Assembly: GCA_963931605.1 (NCBI GenBank)
Contig: OZ007031.1
Coordinates: 1,612,001 to 1,676,000 of the forward strand
From: CALUOB01 sp944322305
Lineage (GTDB): Bacteria; Actinomycetota; Coriobacteriia; Coriobacteriales; Coriobacteriaceae
Length of the DNA: 64,000 nt
Direction of reading: 5' to 3'
Below are positions 1 through 9,191 of the stretch, piece after piece. The position numbers and the translations under genes were made by a program. Every line of letters begins with the position of its first letter. Position 1 is the stretch's first letter. The notes below the pieces were generated by a model. That model worked only from the letters and a program-made list of their open reading frames with translations, had not been told where the DNA came from and made no database searches.

Positions 1-1673
1 ATGGTCATGCGGTCGTGCGCGTCGGTGTTGTCGGACGTCCAGATCTGCGGCGTGTAGTAGAGCATGCCCGCGTCGAAGCGGCCGCCGCCGGCCGAGCACC
101 CCTCGAACAGGATGTCGGGGTAGCGCTGGATCAGACGCTCCAGAAGATCGTACAGACCCAGGATGTAGTCGTAGAGCACCTTGCCCTGATCGCTCGCGCA
201 GCGGGAGTACACGTCCACGATGGAGCGGTTGTAGTCCCACTTCACGTACTCGATGTTGGCGGAGTCGAAGACGGCGCACAGCTGGTTGAAGATGTTTTCG
301 CGCACGTCGGCGCGGCTCATGTCGAGCACCAGCTGGTCGCGGCCGAGCACGGGGTCCTTCCCCGGGATCGCCAGCGCCCAGTCCGGGTGCGCGCGGTACA
401 GGTTGCTGTCCTCGCTCACCATCTCGGGCTCGACCCAGATGCCGAACTTCACACCCATGGCGTTCACGTAGTCAACCAGCTGCGAGAGCGGACCGCCCAG
501 CTTCTGCTCGTTCACGGTCCAGTCGCCCAGCGAGCGCATGTCGTCGTAGCGGTTGGCGAACCAGCCGTCGTCCATCACGAGCATGTCGATGCCGAGCTCG
601 GCGGCCTTGCCGGCCAAGCGCGCCAGCGAGTCGCCGTCGAAGTCGAAGTAGTGCGCCTCCCAGCTGTTGATGAGGATCGGGCGCGGGCGGTCGCGCCACG
701 GCCCGCGGCACACGTGCTTGCGGATGCAGCGGTGCAGGTTGTGCGAGATCTTCTCGATGCCGGCGTTGGAAAAGGTCATGATGACCTCGGGGGCGATAAG
801 CTCCTCGCCGGGCTCGAGCGGGTAGGAGAACTGCTCGTCAGAGAGGCCCATCTGCATGCGAACCTGCTCGTACTGGTCCTTCTCGACCTCGGCCAAGAAG
901 CTGCCGGAGTACACGAAGCTCATAGACCAAGCGCGGCCGGAGGTCTCGGTGGCGTCGCGGTCGCACATGATCATGAGCGGGTTGTACTGGTTGGAGGACA
1001 TGCCGCGGCGGCTGCCCACCGAGAACGATCCGGGGGTCACGGCGCAGCGGCTGGGGCGGCGCTCCATGGCGTGGCGGCCGTTGAAGGTGATGACGTCGAA
1101 GCTGCCGTGCACCATGTCCAGGCAGGCGGTCTGCGCACGCTTCACCACGACCTTGGCCGGGCCGGCGTTGCGGATGATGGCCGCACGGGTGATGATGTCG
1201 ATCTTGGGCAGCACGCCGTAGAGCAGCTCGACCTCCAGGCCCAGGCGCTTGTCGGCCAGGGTGATGGACAGCGAGCGGGCGTCGTCGTCGGCCGACTCGG
1301 AGTACACGGCGGGCAGGCCCTTCAGGGCGTACTTGCCGTCGCGGATCTCGTGGCGATCGTAGCGCAGGTCGCACCCGAAGGTGCCGTTGGCGTCGCGCAC
1401 CACCAGCAGGGTGTTGCGCATGTCGCCGCCACCTTGGAAGGGGTACTCCTGCGGCAGCACGTCGAGCGAGTAGGTACGGTCGGACGCGTCATGCGGGCTG
1501 GCGCACATACCGCTGCGATCGGCATACGTAACCACATAGCCCATCTGGCCTTCGGTACGGGCGCCGTAGTACAGGTGCACCAGGTACCCATATTCGTCCA
1601 CCCGCATCTGGTACGTGGTGTGGTCGGTATGGATGGTGAAGGTCTTGGTAGTGCTGTCATACAGAAGCGGCAT
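1..1673 (-). CDS. Alpha-galactosidase, GH36 family (3' end outside window)
   Basis: Hydrolyses terminal alpha-1,6-galactosyl residues of melibiose, raffinose or stachyose, probably in the cytoplasm because no signal peptide is seen. The first 557 residues are visible; GH36 enzymes of this type are about 730 residues, so roughly a quarter is missing beyond the left edge. The retaining catalytic pair is present: nucleophile Asp480 in KWDYNRSI and acid/base Asp548 in WTSDNTD. The GH36 signature VMDDGWF is also present. The start is the ATG at 1671-1673. It is the last visible gene of a minus-strand run that begins with an ABC ATPase, binding protein and two permeases, which implies that the imported sugar is an alpha-galactoside. 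A hairpin separates it from the permease gene, so its expression may differ from that of the transporter. Confidence 0.93.
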   Translation of the reverse strand, partial: MPLLYDSTTKTFTIHTDHTTYQMRVDEYGYLVHLYYGARTEGQMGYVVTYADRSGMCASPHDASDRTYSLDVLPQEYPFQGGGDMRNTLLVVRDANGTFGCDLRYDRHEIRDGKYALKGLPAVYSESADDDARSLSITLADKRLGLEVELLYGVLPKIDIITRAAIIRNAGPAKVVVKRAQTACLDMVHGSFDVITFNGRHAMERRPSRCAVTPGSFSVGSRRGMSSNQYNPLMIMCDRDATETSGRAWSMSFVYSGSFLAEVEKDQYEQVRMQMGLSDEQFSYPLEPGEELIAPEVIMTFSNAGIEKISHNLHRCIRKHVCRGPWRDRPRPILINSWEAHYFDFDGDSLARLAGKAAELGIDMLVMDDGWFANRYDDMRSLGDWTVNEQKLGGPLSQLVDYVNAMGVKFGIWVEPEMVSEDSNLYRAHPDWALAIPGKDPVLGRDQLVLDMSRADVRENIFNQLCAVFDSANIEYVKWDYNRSIVDVYSRCASDQGKVLYDYILGLYDLLERLIQRYPDILFEGCSAGGGRFDAGMLYYTPQIWTSDNTDAHDRMT

Positions 1674-1726
1674 GATTCCTCAATTCTGAGAGCAATGCTG
1701 AAAATAACTGCTGTCCCGGCTTACAA

Positions 1727-1757
1727 CTCGGGCCCCATCAAAAAGGTGGGGCCCGAG
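1727..1757 (-). terminator. Intergenic hairpin between permease and alpha-galactosidase genes
   Basis: A perfect 11-bp stem (CTCGGGCCCCA with its complement) and 9-nt loop lie between the permease stop and the alpha-galactosidase start. The minus strand has no strong T run after the stem, so partial attenuation or mRNA processing is as likely as full termination. Confidence 0.55.
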
Positions 1758-1789
1758 CGCAGGAGAGGGGACGAGCTCAGTGGGTAATG

Positions 1790-2641
1790 CTACTTCACTG
1801 CGCCATTCGTAACGCCGCTGATGATCTGCTTCTGAGCAAAAATGTAGAAGATGATCATCGGGAGCATGGCGAGCAGGTACGAGGCGAACGCCAGGTTGTA
1901 GTTGGTGGCGAACGCAGTCTGGAAGCTCATCTGCGCGAGCGGCAGCGTGTTGACGCCGGAGCCGCCCATGATGACCAGCGGGGTCATGACGTCGTTCCAC
2001 ACGGCCAGGCCGGTGAGGATGGCCACGGTGGCGTGCATGGGCTTCATCAGCGGGAAGATGATCTTCCAGTAGGTGCTCCAGGTGCTGGCACCGTCAACGC
2101 GGGCCGCCTCTTCGAGCGCGATGGGAATGTTGCGCAGGTAGCCGGTGTAGAGCATGACGTCCATGGGCATGTAGAACACCACGTAGAGGATCATCACGCC
2201 GACCATGTTGTCAAGGTGCAGGATGGCGGTCTGCTTGACGAGCGGCATCATGAGGATCGCAAAGGGCACGTACATACCGGCGATGATGAAGTAGTACGAG
2301 GCCTTGAAGAGCTTCTTGCGGTCCATGTTGCGGCCGATGGCGTAGGCGGCCAGGCTGTGGATAAGCACGGAGACCACGACGGCGACCACGGTGATAATCA
2401 GCGAGTTCATGAACGAGTTGAAGAAGTCCGTGACCTGGATGGCCTCGATGAAGTTGTCGAGGCTCCAGGTGGCCGGCAGGGACAGGATGCCCGCGAGGTC
2501 GGTGGACATGCCGTCCTTGAAGGCGATGACCACGGCCATGTAGAGCGGGAAGATGATGGTGATGAGGCCGATAAGGAGCAGGATGGTTACAGGCCAGTTG
2601 ACCTTCTCCTTGACCTTAGCGCCGAATGCGTCTTTAGCCAT
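1790..2641 (-). CDS. Carbohydrate ABC transporter permease (MalG/MsmG type)
   Basis: Inner-membrane subunit of a CUT1-family sugar importer, 283 aa, with about six hydrophobic segments. The cytoplasmic coupling loop that contacts the ATPase is the EAARVDGAS motif near residue 197. Its ATG overlaps the stop of the upstream permease (TAATG), indicating translational coupling and 1:1 stoichiometry. Together with the MalF-type partner, the lipoprotein and the ATPase upstream it would form the complete importer. The substrate is inferred from the adjoining alpha-galactosidase, not from the permease itself. Confidence 0.93.
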   Translation of the reverse strand: MAKDAFGAKVKEKVNWPVTILLLIGLITIIFPLYMAVVIAFKDGMSTDLAGILSLPATWSLDNFIEAIQVTDFFNSFMNSLIITVVAVVVSVLIHSLAAYAIGRNMDRKKLFKASYYFIIAGMYVPFAILMMPLVKQTAILHLDNMVGVMILYVVFYMPMDVMLYTGYLRNIPIALEEAARVDGASTWSTYWKIIFPLMKPMHATVAILTGLAVWNDVMTPLVIMGGSGVNTLPLAQMSFQTAFATNYNLAFASYLLAMLPMIIFYIFAQKQIISGVTNGAVK

Positions 2642-3510
2642 TACAGTTGCTCCTCTCTGCTGTTAAGGAAGCGCGTCTGCAGGATGGAGATCACGGCGAT
2701 GAGGATGAAGAAGATCACCGCGTTGGCGCACTGGTAGCCAAACTGGCCGCCCGACAGACCGTTGTTGTAGATGAGGTAGGAGATGGACTCGGTGGACTGC
2801 GCCGGGCCGCCGGAGGTCATAGCCACGATCTGGTCGAAGACCATGAGCATGTTCTTCATCACGAGGACCATGTTGGTGGTGACCGACGGCATGATCAGCG
2901 GGAACGTAAGGTAGCGGAACTGGTTCCAACCAGTGGCGCCGTCAAGGCTGCCGGCCTCGTACACGTCCTCGGGCACCGACTGCAGACCGGTGATGTAGAT
3001 GATGGTGGTTTGCGCGCAGCTCTGCCACACGAGCACCACCACGATGGCGACCCACGCCCACTCGGGGCTGGCGAGGATGGACTCGGTGCCGGTGATGGCA
3101 GGCACGATGTAGGTGAAGAAGTAGCTGAACACGTAGCCGACGACCAAGGCGCCCAGGATCTGGGGCACGAAGTACAGGGCCCTGAAGGCGCTCTTGAACT
3201 TGATCTTGCTGTTGAGGCCCAATGCCAGCATCAGCGAGATCACGTTGGTCAGGATCGTGGCGACAACCGCTACCTTGAAGGTGAACAGGTAGGAGTTGCC
3301 AATGCGCACGTCGCTGAACATGTCGATGTAGTTCTGCAGGCCCACGATGTTGAAGTCGCCGTAGCCCTTGGAATCGGTAAAGCTGTACAGGAAACCCGTG
3401 ATGAGCGGGAACGTGTTGAACGCAACGAACAGAATAAGGATCGGGATGAGGATCGCGTAGAAGGTCTTATCGCGACCGGCCCCTACCTTGCTCTTTGCAA
3501 GACTTGCCAT
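2641..3510 (-). CDS. Carbohydrate ABC transporter permease (MalF/MsmF type)
   Basis: Partner permease of the CUT1 sugar importer, 289 aa, with an N-terminal membrane segment at about residues 17-39 followed by five more. The ATPase-coupling loop reads YEAGSLDGATGWNQF near residues 183-197. The gene starts 12 nt after the binding-protein stop and shares one base with the next permease. A GGAGG-like ribosome binding site lies just upstream of the ATG. No defect is visible. Confidence 0.93.
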   Translation of the reverse strand: MASLAKSKVGAGRDKTFYAILIPILILFVAFNTFPLITGFLYSFTDSKGYGDFNIVGLQNYIDMFSDVRIGNSYLFTFKVAVVATILTNVISLMLALGLNSKIKFKSAFRALYFVPQILGALVVGYVFSYFFTYIVPAITGTESILASPEWAWVAIVVVLVWQSCAQTTIIYITGLQSVPEDVYEAGSLDGATGWNQFRYLTFPLIMPSVTTNMVLVMKNMLMVFDQIVAMTSGGPAQSTESISYLIYNNGLSGGQFGYQCANAVIFFILIAVISILQTRFLNSREEQL

Positions 3511-3522
3511 GCCATATCCTCC

Positions 3523-4803
3523 TTACTGCTGATCCTCGTAGGCCTGAACCTTGCGGATGACCTGGCGGTTGTACCGCTGCCAGTCGTTGTCCCACTTGGT
3601 GAGGAACGCGTCAACGTCGCCCGACAGGAGCATGGTCTGCACCTGGGCGTCGCACGCCATGGCCGACGGGTACGAGTGGTCCAGGTAGTCGAGTACCTTC
3701 CCCCCCGTGACCCAGTCGGAAACGCCGTCGAACAGCGGGTCGAGTTCGTAGTTACCCTCGTGGCACGGGATGGCGCGCTGGTCGTCGATGTAGGTCTGCA
3801 TGTTCTCGGGGTCGCAGAGGAACTTGATGACCTCGTAGGCGGCCTCCTTGTGGGGGCAGGCCTTGGTGACGCACCACTGCAGGTCGACGCCGGACACCAC
3901 GATGCGGTCATCGGGGTTGGGCGCAGACGGCATGGGGAACATGCCGACGTTGATCTGATCGTTGGAGCTCAGGATCTGAGGCACCGCGAAGCTGCCGCAG
4001 GGGTACATGGCGCTCTCGCCGTTGGCGAAGTTGATGCAGGCGTCGTTGTAGCTGTAGGCGAACGGGCCCTCCTCCGCGTAGTCGAGAAGCTCGAGCATCT
4101 TCTCGGCGGGCTCGGCGTAGTAGTCGGCGAACTTGGCCTCGCCGGCGTTGACCTGACGGGCGAGGTCGGCGGGCACCAGGTTGGTGGTGATGGAGTTCCA
4201 CGGCGAGAGGATCGTCCAGGTGTCGAGGTAGCCCAGGTAGATGGGAAGGATACCCTCGGACTGGATCTGCTTGAACAGGGCGATCATCTCGTCCCAGGTG
4301 GTCGGGATCTCCCAGCCGTGCTCCTCGAACATGTCGACGTTGTAGAGCATGCCGGCGGCGTTGGCCACATAGGGAACGCCGTAGATGCCGTCCATGGGCA
4401 CGTAGGTGATGCTCTTCAGGATCTCCGTGTAAGCATCCGACACGTCGGAGAGGCCCGGGTAGTCGGACACGTCGGCGAGGATGTCGGAGTCGACGAAGCT
4501 CGCGTAGTCGCCGTCGCCGCCGATGCCGATGATGTCGGGGTAGTTCTCGCGGACGAAGCGCGTCTTCATGATGGTGACGGCGTCGTTGGGGCAGGTGAAG
4601 TTGAGGTAGATGTCATCGTGCGTAGCGTTGAACTTCTCAGCCAGCTCCTGGAAGATGTTGACGGCCTCCTGCTTGTAGCAGACAACCTCCACCTCCACCT
4701 TGCCGTCGCTCCGCTCGGTGGAGCAGCCGGGGAGCGCAGCCGCTGCCGCAGCCGCAGCGCCCAAGCCCAAGAGGGAGCGGCGCGATATAGCTTTGTTCAG
4801 CAT
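3523..4803 (-). CDS. Extracellular sugar-binding lipoprotein of the ABC importer
   Basis: Solute-binding protein (SBP_bac_1 type), 426 aa, that captures sugar outside the membrane. The N terminus has a twin-arginine stretch (SRRSLLGLG), a long Ala-rich core and a lipobox LPGC, so the mature protein should start at Cys26 and be lipid-anchored, possibly after TAT export. The mature part has aromatic residues typical of sugar sites. The ATG at 4801-4803 follows a GAGGAG ribosome binding site. It lies between the ATPase and permease genes of one operon; an oligosaccharide with alpha-galactosyl groups is the likely ligand, judged only from context. Confidence 0.93.
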   Translation of the reverse strand: MLNKAISRRSLLGLGAAAAAAAALPGCSTERSDGKVEVEVVCYKQEAVNIFQELAEKFNATHDDIYLNFTCPNDAVTIMKTRFVRENYPDIIGIGGDGDYASFVDSDILADVSDYPGLSDVSDAYTEILKSITYVPMDGIYGVPYVANAAGMLYNVDMFEEHGWEIPTTWDEMIALFKQIQSEGILPIYLGYLDTWTILSPWNSITTNLVPADLARQVNAGEAKFADYYAEPAEKMLELLDYAEEGPFAYSYNDACINFANGESAMYPCGSFAVPQILSSNDQINVGMFPMPSAPNPDDRIVVSGVDLQWCVTKACPHKEAAYEVIKFLCDPENMQTYIDDQRAIPCHEGNYELDPLFDGVSDWVTGGKVLDYLDHSYPSAMACDAQVQTMLLSGDVDAFLTKWDNDWQRYNRQVIRKVQAYEDQQ

Positions 4804-4823
4804 ATGATTGCTCCTCTTCTGCG

Positions 4824-5939
<1,116 letters not shown>

Positions 5940-6005
5940 GCACAGCTCCTTCCGATGTGCGTGCCGCGCCTGCGCTCGCAACACGCAATCTTGTAACGTG
6001 AGGCC

Positions 6006-6055
6006 AGTATAATCTATCAATTTTCTTCTAAATATCGTATCTATGGTATATAAAC
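6006..6055 (-). promoter_or_regulatory. Promoter of the sugar ABC operon with upstream AraC half-site
   Basis: On the minus strand a -10 box TATACT (6011-6006) is preceded by a weak -35 near TTTAGA and by the motif TATGGTATATAAAC (6042-6055). The motif recurs as an inverted pair near the araC-type gene. A site just upstream of -35 is where AraC-class activators normally bind. The whole 5940-6377 spacer is unusually AT-rich for this genome. Confidence 0.55.
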
Positions 6056-6274
6056 TATCTTAATGCGTGTTTTCCCTGATGAATTTCGGGCTGGAAACGT
6101 GAGCATCAATAAGCTCTTTCGGTAAACGGTGCAAAACTACCCTTGGACGGTAGTATAGCTAAATAACAGGGATTATATTGAATTCTGTCCTCATTAGGGT
6201 AAAGTTTGTCGGTGTGCTAGCACGATCGAACGCATAGATACATATGTCAGAACAACGTATTTAGCATATATATT

Positions 6275-6312
6275 TATACCATAATAAGTCTGTTTAACAT
6301 CTTTATGGTATA
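6275..6312. promoter_or_regulatory. Inverted repeat TATACCATAA / TTATGGTATA, candidate AraC operator
   Basis: A perfect 10-bp inverted repeat with arms 6275-6284 and 6303-6312, 65 bp before the AraC-family start codon. The same sequence occurs a third time at 6042-6051 in the opposite promoter. Three copies in a divergent regulator/operon spacer are what a looping or autoregulating AraC protein would be expected to use. Binding is inferred. Confidence 0.55.
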
Positions 6313-6377
6313 TTTAGCACGACGCAATGCGTCCGAGTGGCACGTGACGCATTTTGCCTAAAGCTGAGGAGTTTGCC

Positions 6378-7232
6378 ATGCACTTTCACGAGTTGGAGTT
6401 TTCCACGTTCCCCAACGAGAACTTCGTAGACCTCATGCCGTTCCAGTACGGCCGCGAGTACTGCGAGCCCGGCCACGCCTTCGGCCCGGCGCGCCGCAGC
6501 CACTATCTGTTTCACTACATCATCACCGGCAAGGGCACGCTCATCTCAACCGACCATTCCGGCACCAAAACGAGCTACACGCTGAGCGGCGGCGAGGGCT
6601 TCCTCATCTACCCCGGCCAGATCAACACCTACGTGGCCGACCTCGAGAACCCGTGGGAGTACATCTGGATCGAGTTCGACGGCATCCGCGTGAAGGAGGC
6701 GCTGGAGCTCGCAGGGTTCTCGCCGTCCTCGCCCATATACCGCTCGCAGGACCCCGTGAACCGCCAGGCCATGGAAAACGAGATGCGCTACCTCGTGGGA
6801 CACCGCGACGTCTCGGCGTTCCACCTGATCGGGCACACCTACCTGTTCTTCGACTACCTGCTGGAGTCCGTTGAGCAATCGCAGAACTCAACCAACAAGC
6901 TGCAGGACTTCTATATCCGCGAGGCGCTTTCGTTTATCAAGCAGAACTACCAGAACGACATCACCGTTGAGGACATCGCCAAGCAAACCGGGCTCAACCG
7001 CAGCTACTTTGGCAAGGTCTTCAAGAACGTGCTGAACAAGAGCCCCCAGCAGTACCTCATCAACTACCGCATGACACGGGCCGCCGAGCTGCTGAAGCTC
7101 ACCTCGCTGCCGGTGGGCGACGTGGGCAAGGCCGTGGGCTACCCCAACCAGCTGCATTTCTCGCGCGCGTTCAAGAGCGTGTACGGCATGGCGCCGCGCG
7201 AGTGGCGCAAAGAGCACGCGCGCGGCAGCTAG
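6378..7232 (+). CDS. AraC-family transcriptional regulator of the sugar locus
   Basis: 284-aa regulator with an N-terminal cupin-like AraC sugar-binding domain (about residues 15-160) and a C-terminal double helix-turn-helix (about residues 185-284, including DITVEDIAKQTGLNRSYFG and VGYPNQLHFSRAFK). It is divergent from the ABC operon. The ATG at 6378 has a GAGGAG ribosome binding site six bases upstream and is preferred over a TTG at 6354 that lacks one. MsmR/RafR-type regulators of this build activate raffinose or melibiose operons when bound to sugar, and the candidate operators in the spacer fit that role. Confidence 0.92.
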   Translation: MHFHELEFSTFPNENFVDLMPFQYGREYCEPGHAFGPARRSHYLFHYIITGKGTLISTDHSGTKTSYTLSGGEGFLIYPGQINTYVADLENPWEYIWIEFDGIRVKEALELAGFSPSSPIYRSQDPVNRQAMENEMRYLVGHRDVSAFHLIGHTYLFFDYLLESVEQSQNSTNKLQDFYIREALSFIKQNYQNDITVEDIAKQTGLNRSYFGKVFKNVLNKSPQQYLINYRMTRAAELLKLTSLPVGDVGKAVGYPNQLHFSRAFKSVYGMAPREWRKEHARGS

Positions 7233-7335
7233 CCAGGCCGGAGCCGGCGCGGGACGCCCGGTGAGATGCGGACGGAAGGCGCGGTGCGCGTCAAAGCACC
7301 CCGCGGAACCGAACGGCACAGCGCGGGGTGCCCGT

Positions 7336-7671
7336 TCAACCGCGCCATGGAAGGCGAAACCCCACAAGCGCCAGCACGGTAACAGCCACGGTGACGCCGC
7401 CGAGCAAGCGGCCGGGCACGCGGTCCACCACGTTGCCGATCACGAGCGCGCCCACGATGGAGGCGAGCGTGGACAGCGAGTTGGCCGTGTTGTGCGTGCC
7501 CACCGTGATGCCGAGGTCGGCCACGATGTGCGGTTGGAAGAGCGCCATGCCGCTCACCATGACGGTGTAGCATGTCGCCATAACGAGGAAGCCCGCCGCA
7601 ACGAGCCACCACCCGTAGAAGAACTTGCCGCCTTGCGCGGCGCCTTTCTCTTTTGCGCGGCGCTTCTCTCT
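7336..7671 (-). pseudogene. Remnant of a major facilitator superfamily transporter
   Basis: The open frame encodes the first part of an MFS permease: FFYGWWLVAAG at the start of helix 1, then FQPHIVADLGIT and GNVVDRVPGRLLGG, the latter resembling the loop between helices 2 and 3. Only about 110 codons remain, whereas the family needs about 400. The frame ends at a TGA at 7336-7338 and has no ATG, GTG or TTG before the conserved first helix; a TAA at 7672-7674 closes it upstream. It follows the M20 hydrolase gene on the same strand, so the pair was probably a hydrolase plus its substrate permease. Upstream there is a 2 x 19 bp near-perfect direct repeat around 7632-7670. Confidence 0.75.
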
Positions 7672-7707
7672 TTACGCAATCTGCTCGCTTCCTTTCTGCG
7701 CTATGCG

Positions 7708-8949
7708 CTACCAAGCCGCGCGCCGGCCAAGCCACATGACGGCGCAGGCCGCGTGCAGCGCGGCGCCCATCCACAGCACGCTCTCGTCGAGCTGCATGTG
7801 CGGGTTGTGGTGCGGGGCGTGGTCGGGGCCTCCGGCGCCCAGCACCGCGTACACGCTGGGCACCGCCTCGGACACGTAGGAGAAGTCCTCGGTGGCGGGC
7901 ATCGGGCCGCTCTCGCGCACGTGCTCCGCACCGGCTACCGCCTCGAACGCAGGCAGCAGCTCGGCTGCGAGCTCGGGGTTGGTGTAGGTGCACGGACAGC
8001 TGAAGGTGGCCAGGGAGCAGTCGGCGCGCCACGCGTGCACGTACCCCTCCACGAGCTCGGGCAGGCGTTTGAGCACGTGGGCGCGCGCCTCGACGTCGAA
8101 GCTGCGCAGGCCGATCTTGAGCTCGGCGGTGTCGGGCAGGGCGTTGGGCACCGTGCCGGCGTTGAACGCTCCGCATGACAGCGTGATGTGCGCCGCCGGG
8201 TCGACCTCGCGCGTCATGAGCAGGTTCACGGCCCCATACACCTGGTTGGCCACCATGACCGGGTCGACGCACTGCTGCGGCGCGGAGGTGTGGCCGCCGC
8301 GCCCGCGCACGGTTACGGCCACGGTGTCGAGCGACGAGCTGGTAACCCCCGGCGCGTAGCTTACGCTGCCCACCGGCTCGGTGGCCATGACATGCAGGGC
8401 AAAGGCGGCGTCAACATGCGGGTGCTCCAGCACGCCGTCGTCGATCATGGTCTGCGAGCCGTAGCCCATCTCCTCCCCCGGCTGGAACATGAGCTTCACC
8501 GTGCCGGGAAGCTCGCCCTCGTGCTTCTTGAGCAGCGCGGCGGCGCCCAGCAGCATGGCGGCGTGCGCGTCGTGCCCGCACATGTGGCTGCAGGGGCGCT
8601 CCGAGCGAAACGGCAGGTCGTTCTCCTCGACGATGGGCAGCGCGTCCATGTCCGCGCGCAGCAAAAAGCAGCGGTCGCCCGAGCCCACGGTGGCCACGAC
8701 GCCCGTGGACCGCGTGACGCCGGGGTAGCCCAGCGCCGCGTACTTCTCGGTCAGCGCCGGCGCGACCGTGCCGCACGGGCTCTAGGCAATGCCCATCTCA
8801 CCCAGGCGGCGCGCCACGTACGCCGCGGTTTCCGGCACGTCCATGCCCACTTCAGGGATCTGGTGCAGCCGGCGCCGGTCGGCCACCAGCGTATCTTGCA
8901 GCGCGCGAGCCTCCGCGGCGATCATCTCTACGAGGTTCTCCAAGGCCAT
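7708..8949 (-). pseudogene. M20-family amidohydrolase gene interrupted by an in-frame TAG
   Basis: Encodes a metal-dependent amidohydrolase of the M20D type (hippurate or N-acyl-amino-acid hydrolase group). The metal and catalytic motifs are present in order: DMDALPIVE, CGHDAHAAM, FQPGEE and HHNPHMQLDE. The natural start is the ATG at 8947-8949 after a GGGAGGG ribosome binding site. Codon 56 (8782-8784) is TAG in a reading frame that otherwise stays open to the normal C terminus, so the product stops after 55 residues. A restart at a GTG near 8697 would lack the beginning of the catalytic domain. It could be a true nonsense mutation, a base error, or (less likely) a recoded stop. Confidence 0.85.
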
Positions 8950-9191
8950 AGGCGCCCTCCCTTGCGCTTGCCGTGCACTATGGCGGCCATTATCGTCCAC
9001 CTTGAGCCGGGAGCGTGAAGCGCAACCCCGCGCCGCGCCAAGTGTTAGCCTGCCGGCAACCCGTCGGCAACGCAACGGAAACCGCAAGACGACCTCGCCC
9101 CAACCGCCGCCGCACCGCGCCGCGCGCAGGTGCCCCATGGGCTATGCTTGAGAAGAGCCCGCGGGCTCGCATGCGAGAAGGGAGCGGCGGC

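Noticed and set aside
15..1787. Long plus-strand open frame opposite the alpha-galactosidase
   Set aside because: It is rich in His, Val and Arg in the pattern of a GC-driven antisense shadow, while the minus strand encodes a clear GH36 enzyme with its active site.
7336..8949. Frameshift as cause of the M20 gene break
   Set aside because: Both halves are in the same reading frame; a single TAG is sufficient to explain the break.
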